A DNA stretch of 64,000 nt from NCBI GenBank assembly GCA_947652115.1, contig OX393564.1, positions 1,909,057 through 1,973,056 on the forward strand. Reading direction: 5' to 3'. The notes beneath the pieces are model-generated. The model searched no databases. It was not told the origin of the DNA and saw nothing but the letters and a program-made list of their open reading frames with translations. The position numbers and the translations under genes are program-made. Numbering within the stretch: the stretch's first letter is position 1; every line of letters begins with the position of its first letter. Below, piece by piece: positions 21,861 through 33,100 of this stretch. Origin of the DNA: Blastomussa wellsi (lineage: Eukaryota; Cnidaria; Anthozoa; Scleractinia; Plerogyridae).

Positions 21861-24762
21861 CTCTCAACAATCATTCTATGTCACTCTATTATTTTCTTAT
21901 CTTCTAATATAAGCGCTATCATGACTGAGGGGAAACTACAGCAAGAACATGAGAATCGTTATCGTCTTTTCTATTTGAAAATGGTCTCTAATAATCCATT
22001 TTAAGTTCCGCCATAAAAAACATTAAAGCTCATTCCCATAACAGAACAAAGTGCTGTATGATTTCTGTTTACATTGATTTTAAGATGAATTGCTTCAGGG
22101 ATGGGTACAATTTTCTTTTAACTTACTTCAATAAAAACCTTCAACATCAAAATTTAAACCATTCAAACAGTTTTTGACGTGTTCCGGAAAGTTTGACTTT
22201 TGGGAAGGAAAGGATGCGGGGAGTTGCCAAGAGGGACGAAAAAGATGTTTCAAACGATCGCCAAATATCAGCCCCCAACATTTCTGCTGTTTCTCGAATA
22301 TGGATAAGGATTAGTGAGTACGCTGAGTCAGATTAAACGAAGAAAGAAAAGAAAGTTACATGTAAATAACACCGAGGAATAAATTGTATTCCAATCCGGT
22401 ACAGGCCGTGCATGTAGAAAAGCTGAAAAATAACGCGACGATTTGACGGAACGATTTGTCGGCCACGATAAATCGGGAGCGAATTTACCGTACAAGCATG
22501 GCATATGTACTATTTTTATTGTCAAAACTTTTATAAAACGTTTTGGAAAACAATGCTTACTTTTATGCAGTAATCTTTTGTTCATTTATGTACGGGAGGA
22601 GGTAAAAGGAAAACTCGCTTGCGCGCATAGCAATTTACGACTAATACCAGTCAAGTCGCTGATATTAAATAATTCAGTCAATCTTTTCGATTCTCGCAAC
22701 TAACAGTCAGCGGACACGGACTTGCAAGTACGCTTGTATTCCATGTTTTAAAATGCCCCTCAGATACTTGTGATGTTTTGCTAATAAGCAAGCTAGGCCA
22801 GATCGCAAACTTGCGAGCCGAAAATCAAAGACGAGAACCACTTTGTAAGTAGAACCGGGAATTTGAAAAAGCCAGTTTACTTACCTAGAAAAATAATTCA
22901 AAAATTATGTCGTAAAAATGACAATGTGAAAAGGAAGTCCCAATTGCATTTAAGGTTTTGCAAAGATTTTATTAGTACCAGTTGCTTGATATGATAAGGG
23001 AAAAAAATTCTTTTGTAGACTTATTAGCTCAAACGTCAGTCCGTAAGTGGAAGTGAAATTAAAGAAAATAGATATCGCTGCATTTAGAATTTGTCTTTTT
23101 TTCTTGTCGTGATGGATTAGATTCATTTATTATAAAGATATATGGAACATAAAATGCTATTGAAGTTCGCTTCTTCCTTAAATCTACAGGAAAAAGGGAT
23201 TTAAAAAGTTCGTTTACATACAGCTGAAATCTGCTGTGATTAGATAGCAATCACTGAAATCGGAAATATTAACGGAAAAGTTTTGGTGACACCTAGTTTC
23301 CTCTAAATTAGGATGAAAAAAGCTGCCACTCAAACAAGCAAACAAACCACCTGTTGCATTATGAGGTCGTCGATGTGAGGCGGTTATTCAAGACCGAGAT
23401 CAACTTACGATATCTACGATGTATTCTACTGATCAACAAATTGACGCTCGTAGATCGATCACAATCTGGCATGACCGTTTGACTATTATACTCGACAAAG
23501 AAGAGAAACCTTTCTAAAAAATCAAGAGATTAATTGGTCAGTGGCGAGTTTGAAATTATCGGCTTTTCTGCATTTACCGCCTGCTCTGAAAAATAGCTGG
23601 CGTCATCTGCTAATAAAACACCGTTGAGAAAATTCCTTTTATCAGTTTATTATTTATTTTTATTAATGTTTTAAAGCTTTCCAAGTTATTATATAATTCT
23701 TAGTCATACATCACATAACAGTTTTATTCAGTTCACAGCACATGGCTTCTCACAGCGCATGACGTGCCTGTGATGTGCAAACGGCGCATGAATTTGTCCG
23801 TAACGCTGCATTAATCATGAAAGTTCACTGTCTTTCCTGACTAACTGAGGACTTGAATCCAAATGCTTGGCATTTTCTTCGATCGTGTTCAGCATAAATA
23901 TAAACTAGGTGTCTGTGTAGCTCTTGTAAATCTGATCGAGATTGTAAAATGAAAAAGTTATAACACTCGGCGCCTTGGTAACAACTGAATGGTAAAACTC
24001 CAAACGTTTCGAGGCTTCGGCATGCATTGTCCAATTCTGCTCCCTTCGCGTTCTTCCATTCCTTTCACGCATTGATTGCCCTAGAAAAGGAAAACCAATA
24101 GGATTTTAGTAGAATACTTTACTCGACTATAAAAAAAGCCTTTTAAAGACATCGTAAATCGCAACCACTGACCGCAAAGACTGGCGGGAGGGGGAAAGGG
24201 TGGGGTGGGGGGTGGGGGTTGAGAGGATTTGAGACAGTTATGCAAACCCAATAGCGAGACGCAGTCGAGGGCTTGCGAAACTTTCGACTGAGAATTCTTC
24301 CAAACCTCCGAGTATTTAGATGGGTCTGGGTCAACACAGAAAAGTTATCTGTTTCTTAAAAATACGTACGAATCTAAAACGCCGCCACAGCCGTTCTTAC
24401 ATACTCTCATCTAAACACACATATCGCCGGATCAGTGACAGAACGTTTAGTATCTCAGTTATTTTATAATTTCCCAATTAATTCATGCTTTTAACTGTGC
24501 ACCATTGTTCCGAGCATTCAAGAAGCTATGGGTTCTCTTGGATATCGCCTGCAACGCTCTCCAAACTTCCCGTCAGCGCACCACAACCAAACAAATTGAA
24601 ATTTACAATTACAAATATAAGCCTGGTACTGTATATTGATGCAATTATTTCATCATAAACTTCAGCATTGGCTCACACACCTTTTGGCATCGTGATAGTT
24701 ATGCCTATATTATTGGTTATAATATAAAATTGTGTGAGTATTATTTTTAATAGTTAAGTACC
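21861..24762. other. Intergenic between peptide genes 2 and 3
   Basis: No supported exon. Small open frames at 22328-22703 and 23825-24034 show no domain. A G-rich run lies at 24183-24220. Confidence 0.5.
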
Positions 24763-24987
24763 TTACTCCTTTGCTCTTTTTAAACCTTTTCTTATTCCTC
24801 GCTTTCCTTGGCGTCGACATCTTCTTATTCTGTAGCGAGTTCCCACGATACATGGAGATCGTTCCCACTGCTGGACAACATCCTGATCTAAAGAACTAAC
24901 AATGTTTTTGCGGTCGGAAGAAATACTTTGCATGAGAAGAAATTGCGAGACTATTACTAAGCTTAAAAAAATAAGTTTTAACCCCAT
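24763..24987 (-). CDS. Secreted cationic Cys-x10-Cys peptide precursor, paralog 3
   Basis: A single-exon frame of 74 residues: signal peptide (MGLKLIFLSLVIVSQFLLMQ), an acidic spacer (SSLDQDVVQQWER), the core SPCIVGTRYRIRRCRRQGKR with Cys46 and Cys57, and an extended basic tail (GIRKGLKRAKE). The spacing and invariant CIVGTR segment match paralogs 1 and 2. Here no dibasic site precedes the core (WER). A GTAAGG overlaps the stop codon (GGAGTAAGG), so a phase-2 intron like those of the paralogs may still be used, which would change the last residues. Net charge of the mature part is strongly positive. Confidence 0.8.
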   Translation of the reverse strand: MGLKLIFLSLVIVSQFLLMQSISSDRKNIVSSLDQDVVQQWERSPCIVGTRYRIRRCRRQGKRGIRKGLKRAKE

Positions 24988-25020
24988 GTCCAGTAAAAGT
25001 CTGATGTCTTAATATAGCTG

Positions 25021-25027
25021 TATATAT
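25021..25027 (-). promoter_or_regulatory. Possible TATA box of peptide gene 3
   Basis: TATATA on the minus strand about 35 bp upstream of the ATG. The 5' UTR would be only a few bases, so this is less sure than for the two paralogs. Confidence 0.35.
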
Positions 25028-25563
25028 GGAACTAAAAAGAAAGTGACCCTGACAAAAGTAATCGTAACACGAGCAAATGCGGCATTTCATTTTGCTTAAA
25101 TACTCTTCGATTTGCAAATTAAGTCCCAGACTGTTTTGTTTCGAAAAGTGACAAGTTATATAGCCCTCCATCTGCTCGTTTTATGAGTTGCAAATGAATT
25201 TTTAAGGAATAACGTTCTTTAGAAATTCGTAAAAACGACACCTTTCAGAACTTTTAAAATTGATTTCTTTGTTAGCTTCAGAGTTATTGTCTCTCTAGAT
25301 CTTTGAGTGTGCCGCGAGTATCACAAATGAATTCTGAGTGATGGCTCGGTTAGTTACCGCACTGAAACTTCTTTCAGAAGAAAAAATATCTATACACAGA
25401 CTTGAGCATATTCTTGAAGCTATAAAACGATTATAAATGAAGAGAAAGGTTTAACTTGCAGTTTAGTCACCATTAACTTAAATAATCTTTCTGGGATCTT
25501 GAAACAATATGACACTTAATGAGGATAAAATTGTTCCCGCAAGAAACGATGCTGGTGTAAATT

Positions 25564-25883
25564 AGTTTTTTCCCACTCATTCCCTAATCATTACCAACTC
25601 GATGCGGTAATTTGCACCCGAAAAATAAAATTCAAATGTAAATAAACCGATGCAGATCTTGAATAGAGGGGTTAAGTTTCTAAAGAAACTGTGGTGCTGC
25701 GTCTGTGGGAAGTATAACAAGATAATTTGATTTTATCAACTGGGTTGATAATGTGAATTGGGAGCGATTAATTTGCTCCGACGAAGGGCTAACGCTCGAA
25801 ACGTCAGCTTTCGAATCTCTTTACGGTGGACAATTCACATTATCAAACCAGTTGATAAAACCAAATTATCAGATCTTGAATAG
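25564..25883. mobile_element. Rearranged Penelope-like end with 14-bp direct repeat
   Basis: The sequence from 25671 (AAGTTTCTAAAGAAACTGTGG) to about 25760 is the element's terminal region in one orientation. From 25765 to 25869 the same region runs in the other (GCTCGAAACGTCAGC, CAACCAGTTGATAAAACC-like end). CAGATCTTGAATAG flanks it at 25653-25666 and 25870-25883, as a target-site duplication would. The left flank 25564-25652 is repeated in inverse at 48937-49023. Confidence 0.75.
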
Positions 25884-26889
25884 TCTTGAAGTTTTCCTGA
25901 ACTTAAATCTAAATTAATGACTTGTGTACATGTATTAGAAAGTTTAAGAAAGAAATTATTTGATCGTATCTTGATTCCTGGTTCTTATTTTGGTTCAGTC
26001 TGACAGCAAGTTGCGTGGTTTTGTCAATAGGCCTACGGGGTTTTCCATGAAAATTGTGCTTTAACCGGCACGCTGTGAATTGACCCGGGTAAGTGAGCCA
26101 ATTGAAAGTGATTATATGCGAAAAAAATGTCCCGCGTTCCAGGGTTATCCTATCTGCTGATGCGCGAGGCGAGACAACTCGCCTACCTGAGTTGGCTTGT
26201 CATCCGAGACGAGTTTGCGATCCTCGTATATAAACCGGCCGGATGTTCGACGTTTTCAAATAAGCTCGCCCATAAACCTCGCCGAGCTAATTTGATTGTA
26301 GCGAGGAATCGGTAAAGTTGCAGAGAGCAGGGACGGCGGAGCGTATTTGAAAGCGGAGGGGGGGGGGGGGGGGGTGCTTGAAAATGAGCGCCAGTAGCGA
26401 AACTTTCTAGGGGGGTCGGGGTGCATCCTCCCCCAGAAAATTTTGAAATCTAGAGGCTCGGAAATGGAGAGGGAAATGTGGGATCGGGGTATAGGGTTGA
26501 ACAAGAGACAAGAACGAAGGCATGCGATTAAATACTCATCCCAGTCTCAAACTGAAATAAAGGCTAGCAATTAACGGTTTTGGGAGTCGCAATAGCTTCG
26601 AATCGTCTAAACGAAGTGCATCCCGTTTTGCTGACAATGCAAGATACAAAGGTATACAAAGAAGCTCAAAGATAATATATAGCTTTTTGGTTTCCTCACA
26701 ATCGGGTATCATTTGTGACGCAATACTTCTTTTAACTGTTTTCAATGGAAACTCCCTAATTTCTCTCAGATCGTGAAAAAAAGGAGATGAGAGGGTGAAA
26801 ATGGCTGTGGCATCTCCAATTTTTACTCGATTTTTCGCTTCCTGGGATTCGAATTTACATGCTGTCCCTTGTTGGTAGTTACGCTCGTA

Positions 26890-27031
26890 GACTACGAGCA
26901 GTCCCTTTTTTCTTAGTCCGTTGAGCGCGAAGCCAAAAAATGGCCGCGCGAAACCTGGTAGAAGCGCCCACGCAGCAAGTTTTCGCTCCGCACTCGACTT
27001 ACTATGAGAAAAAAGGGACTGCTTGTAGTCT
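26890..27031. repeat. MITE family C, intact copy
   Basis: The left end GACTACGAGCAGTCCCTTTT pairs with the right end AAAAAGGGACTGCTTGTAGTC. It is the reference for the interrupted copy at 2385-3018. Confidence 0.85.
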
Positions 27032-27265
27032 CGCGTCTCTTCATAGTAAATCTTGTTTTCTTCGTCTTATAGTCGAGCCAGATCTGAGGGAAATGCAGTG
27101 TCTTTTGTAGCCGGTATTCCTTTGCGATCTTTCTTTTCCTTTCTGGTTAATAGTGCCGAAACATGCTATCAACACCTTTCTCAGAATTTTTTATGTACCA
27201 GCTGATAATCTTATTGTCTTTCTCACTCAAACAGGTGGACTGTTAGGCAATTTCCCCTTTACAAT

Positions 27266-27446
27266 AGACCAATTCCGATATATACATATATATATTGAAA
27301 TTATAACGTGGCGCCGATCGAGGCTTGGTTGACTAAAACAAAATAAATTATTTATTCATTCCAAAGCCTCGCTACAAAATGCGTTGTTTTATGATTCCCC
27401 CAAGCCTCGGCGACATGTTAGAGTATTCATATATCGGAATTGGTCT
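27266..27446. repeat. Palindromic MITE with AGACCAATTCCGATATAT ends
   Basis: The left end AGACCAATTCCGATATAT is the perfect complement of the right end ATATATCGGAATTGGTCT. Inner CGAGGCTTGG/CCAAGCCTCGG also pair. Confidence 0.9.
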
Positions 27447-28372
27447 GACTCTTTTCTGAGCTGAATTATCACAATCACACCGGCCTTTTTAATGCTAGCT
27501 TATTATTATTATTATTTGAACCTTTTATTAATAACTATTTGTATCTTTTCATCTATTTACTCGTGTCTGCGAAAAGGCGTAATTGAAAACAGTATAAAAA
27601 CTATTTTTTAAGTTTGAAACAGAGGTCTAACAAATCGATAGGTTGAGGAACTGACAGAGGTTGATTTTCTCTCTAATCTTTGGATCGGTTGACATCACGA
27701 ACAAACTGATGCAATTCCTGTGATGCGCACATTCAAGTAAGCTGTCGTTAGTTAATGAGTGGTTTAATTCTACATATCACAATCTCCGCCCCCGGGGCAC
27801 ACCCCTGGGCATTTGTCATTGTTTTCTTTTTTAGTGATCTATTCCCCAACTCCCGGCACAGAAAAGACAATTCCCCACTCCCGGGACTCCTCGTAGACCA
27901 CAAGTTTTGGGTACAAAATATAATCGAGATAAAAGTGTTGATTTCTGTAAAAGTAGCAAAAGAAGACGTTTTTTCAAAACCTAAACTTTTCTGGAAGCGA
28001 CCGTCTGTCGCTTCTAGCCACTTGTTATCGCGAAGACCCTCGTCGTTAGGTAAGGCTATAAGGGCAGACTTGTCGAACGCTTTTCTAGACTGTATATATC
28101 ATGAATAACATATATAGCGTAAGAAATCATGAAGACTACATTTTAAAAAGAAACTTGAAGGAAAAAATCTAACTCGCACGAGACATTTGACGGCTAATCA
28201 GCTGGAGACCCTCCATGTTTATGATCAAGCAATCTCCCAGTCTACCCGACAAAGTCATTTTGTCACCATGAAACCGAGGTAAGGTTCAAAAAGTGGCGCC
28301 TTCATTATGTCATGCGCAGTGAGAGTTTCCTGCGACATTTCAAAGAGTGTTCGCTTCCGCCGACGGAAAAAT

Positions 28373-30145
28373 ATGGCTTTAAAAGAAGGTGAACTCCGCG
28401 TCCTAGCCATTCTTGGCTTGGTTATTTTAATTTTGTGGTCATTCTTTGGTTTGTTTTGGAGCCTTCTTCTTGTATTTACGTTCCTGGTCTACGCTTACAA
28501 CTTTGGAAAGCATCGAACTTCTAAGGTTCGGCGTGTGGAAGAACGTAGAGACGTTGAACATGATTTGAGTTACCAAGAAAAACTGCACAATAATTATTAC
28601 GAGCCTCCAGATTTGCCGTTTACTGGGCTGCCGCGAGGAAAGTCTTCTCTGCGGTCGCCATTGCCCTTGATGCCAGGAGCTATTAATAAGAGGCTAAGTT
28701 TTAATATGAGGTAAGCTTCACAGCACATGCTTTTAATAGTGTGTTGGAAAAGAATTTGAGAACCATCTGGTATAGACCAATTCTTTATTACAAACTGCTT
28801 GATCAATAGAATATGGCTTACAATTTATCTGGGGTGAAAAAATTTTCAGCCAAGTAGACGGCGGATGCTTAAAATATTTCGAAGCTTAATTGTACGTGTG
28901 TACAAATCATCCGTACACGAACTTGTTGTAAGTTCAGCAACCACACCAACCAATACAGCGTACCTCCGTTGAATTAAAAAATAAGTAATAAAAAGAATAA
29001 ATAAAAAGTAAATATAAGTTGTTTCTAAGTAACCTTGGCCTTGGACAAATATGTACATTGCAACACGTGTGAATTTTGATCTGGTAACTTGAGCAATGTG
29101 CACAAATACAGTGCAATATTACATGTACTTGGGTGTCCTGCCACTTCAGATGACTAGCTCTATTAACAGTGGAAGAACCAATCAAATTAGCAGATTAGTG
29201 TACTACACTATTTTTAGCAACCGCTTTTTAAATACAGTGTAGTTTTCATTCAGGCAATTGATGATGCATTGACTGGAAAAAGTAGACAGAAATCATATAA
29301 AACTGCAGTAAAATGTCTCATTTAGCGATCATGTTTTTCAGTTCTGCAACACCTTTTGATGCAAGAAAGTCTTGGTATGACAGACAGTTGGCACCCACTC
29401 CTTATCCATCGAGAGGTAGTGCCTTCACTTATCGCCGCAAACCAAATCACTTCAGTCTATTGAACCCTGCACTGCAGAGACCATCGACTGTTAAGATTGC
29501 TTCACCTGATGTTACAGTTAATAGAACATTTACATTGTAAGTGTTGATTCTTCATGCTAAGACTTATTTCAGTGAGAAAAGTACTACATGGCTTAATTTT
29601 TAGTCTAGTAGGCGGCTGCATGTGATTGGTAGCCAGATGGCCATCCAGATGTCCTGAGTCATTTTTTTAGCAAATTTGGAAGTCTTCAAATACATCTGAA
29701 CTTAAAAGTTCAAAAATATACGTTTTACACGTTTAAAATTTTGTCTTCAGGCTCTCCCAAGGTGGTAGAGTAAGGTCGTATAAAATTTTGGATGTCTACT
29801 TTTCAAATCCTGGCTGCAAGCCCTCAAGGCAATACACTAGTGGTTGACGGTGTTGCTAATTGTCTCTCTTTTTCTTTACCTCAGCCCAAAGCTCCCTACT
29901 GGTGAGCAGATTGAGTGGTAGCCCCTTTTGGGTAATGGTAGTTAATTAACAGAACTTACATTTATGCCTTTCTGTAGATCTAATAGTCCTTTAAAAAGAG
30001 AAACAGATGACTGGAATCCATGCAGCCGAGTCACCGTCCTGTCTGCCCTCAAGGAAAGCAGAAAGACGAGCTTTGTTATTGAGGATGAAGAGGATGAGCT
30101 GTTGAGGCCGACAAAAAGGTGCTGCTATGTATAATTGGACTGCAT

Positions 30146-30176
<31 letters not shown>

Positions 30177-33100
30177 AAATTTTTAAACTAGTTTTATGTT
30201 AATTTGCCTTTGTTTCCTGTTGATTAGCATAATCTGAAACAAAGGGAAATCAACATCAGACTGGTTGATAAGTTTTCAAACCAAGGGTAAATTTAAACCA
30301 CAACACATACATGTACATGCCTGTACACTGTAAATATTTTGAAGTACTTTGTCTAAGAGTTCAGAGCTTTTTGGAGGTGTTGGTGGTGGGATTGAGGGGG
30401 GGGGGGGGGGGGAGATTCAGGGCAGGGCAGGTTTGATTGCCCAGGCAAGTTAAGTCTGCTCTTCTGCAAGTGAAAATTATAATAGAAGTTTGGTGGGTCG
30501 TTGGGCAAATGAAATTACCGGTAGCATCAGTAGCATTATTGCATTCTAATAGGGCAAGAAATTTTTAGCGAGGGTAAGTGGAAACAAATTTACTGGCCCA
30601 TTGGGTAAGTGAATTTGAAAATGACTCGGCCCAGCACTTATTATCAAAATGCTTCAAATGGTATCTGAGTGTTTACAGTATATGTATTGTATGTACACAG
30701 TCAATAAAACATGCATTGAGGGCCCAGTACATCAACACAGCCGACATTTTTAAATTTTAAAAGATTGAATCAAAATCTTGTGCTCAAAACATGATGTAAA
30801 CTTTAAAACTTCAAATCAAAATATTCTTTTGAAATGCCAGTTTACATGTGAATTACATTTTGTATTAAATATGCAAATTTGGTTTGTTTTCCAGGAGGGA
30901 TACCAAACTAGCAGCTGACTCTTTCTCATTTAGCAGCCCCTTACTTGGAGGTCGGAAAAGAATAGCCACCCCAGAAAGAACAGTTCCAACGTTAGAAGAC
31001 AATTCCAACAAAAAGAGCAAGGTCATTGACCACGACAATGATTATTTTGAGATTTCACCCCATCAAAGACGGGCAGACTCTGTTGTTCAGAAAAGAAAGG
31101 ACGGGGCAGTTGAAACAGGACGAGCAGATGCTAGTGTAAGTGGCCCGAAATAATCTGATACATGTTACTACATGTAATACGTTTATTGATACCCTGCAGG
31201 TATCAAAAATGAATTCCGAAAAGCAAATGTCAAAGCAGTGTGTGCATGATGGCCAGATGCCTAAGAAAGGTAAAGTTGCTATCCTTGCCTTATACACTGT
31301 AGCTGTCTAACACAATTATAGTTTCTTTGATGAGGTGCTTTCATTGTGTGCTTCTGGCTGGACTGCAATTGTACCCTGTAACAGTCAGTCACTGGACAAT
31401 GTTCCATGGACCAAAATAATTAATTGTCACTGTTATCAGACGTTGTTTACATCCATAATGACAGGATGGCCTACATGTACACAGTATGAAAGCGTAAAAA
31501 GTGCTACTGTAGTTATGTTTTTGTGTCCAATCATAGTTGGACATATAACCTTTCAAGAATAAAATATGTTTTCAGCCTTGTTTCTGGACTCTTCAGTGTG
31601 CTGGACATTATGTAAATGGGCATAAAGCCTTGCTCAAAGGAACTTATGGTCATTATAGTTTTTGTGTATCGGTATTCATTTTCCCTCTCAATTCTTCCTT
31701 CTCCCTAGGAGGAAAGTACAGAAACAGGAGTAGAAGAAAGTTCTAACAAAAAGAGCAAGGTCATAGATCTTAACAAATCTTGTGACACTACACAGGATCA
31801 AACAAGGTCGCATACTGATGCACCAAAGAGGAAAGACAGGGCTGTTGACACAGAAACAACAAATGTAAGTGCAATAATATATGGTACATTTAGTTCACTT
31901 CAGATACGACAATGAATTCATCAGTGCAGCAGGGGTTTCAAAACAAGGCTGCGACTGCCGGAGTTCCACCGGCTACTTGACTATCATGCCACCAGCTACT
32001 CTGGTCATAGCAATAAGCTTTTGACCAAAAAGCTCACCTATAACAGCCGCCTACTTTTCTAGTTGACGACACCTACTTCAAAACATTTTGAAACCCCTGG
32101 TGCAGATGTATTCCATTCTTCACAGGGTCACATGTATGTTTCCAATTACAGTACCACTCAAATGTAAGTTACCACCTCTCTTCTCATTTCTTGCAAGACA
32201 GTTCTTGTTTCCTGCGAGATGATTCTCGTTTCTGGTGAGAAGATTCTTGTTTGTCTATCACTGAAACGTTTAGTTTGGAATGCATTACCCACAACTAGAA
32301 GCTGGCTTCCATGCAAAGGACTTTTGTCAGCAGTTTGTTCCCCAAGCAATTGAACTGACCAGTGAGACAATTTTATGACCCGTCATCTACTGCAGCTATA
32401 GTGTGAACATTAGCTGCATTTAAGAATTAGAACAGCTCTCTTTCAGCTTGTTTTATTGTGCTGTCACATGTGCTACACAAGGGCAGCCACCTACATGTAC
32501 TTTGAATTTTACTGAAACACTGATTGTATATGTTGTGGTTTAAATTTATCCCTGGTTTAAAATTTTTTAAACCAGTTTGATATTGATTTCTCTTTTTTTC
32601 AGATTATGCTAATCAACATGAGACAAAGGGAAATAAAAATCAAACTGGTTTAAAATTTTTTAAACCAAGGGTAAATTTAAACACACTAAATTTAAACCCA
32701 CAACATATACATGTACTTGAATGTGCTCTTCAAAGAGGCTTTTTGTACTAGCTGTTACCATAAACACGTCACTTTTACCTTCTCCATTTATTGCTACAGT
32801 GTACACTTTTAGATGAATTCTAAGTGTTTTTTCTTGATTTCATTGCATAAACCAACATCAGCAGTGTGATGTGAAGGATGAAGATGTTGAAAGTAAATCA
32901 AAAAAGACTAAGAACACGGAGCCACAAAAAGAGGATGGGGAAATTCAGAGGTGAGAGAAGGCTGGCAAGCAGTTGAGTGTGTATTTGCGCAATTTACTGT
33001 ATTTTTGTCCGCCCTAGCTTCAACTTGAAACAACTGCTCCTAGTCACTGGAACAAATGCAGGAAAGGTCTGTTATAATTGATAAAAGCACAAAAATGGTC

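Larger units (their letters stand above)
25884..28372. other. Intergenic upstream of POM121-like gene
   Basis: Holds MITEs at 26890-27031 and 27266-27446, a poly-G run at about 26359-26373, and the presumed promoter of the downstream gene. No exon was recognised. Confidence 0.5.

Noticed and set aside
23825..24034. Open frame between peptide genes 2 and 3
   Set aside because: Checked for the CIVGTR core; it is absent and there is no signal peptide, so it is not a fourth family member.
31200..31269. Possible extra POM121 exon (VSKMNSEKQMSKQC...)
   Set aside because: Acceptor and donor look good, but its length (1 mod 3) breaks the frame into the next exon and hits a stop; skipping it is phase-perfect. 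It could be a rare regulatory exon.
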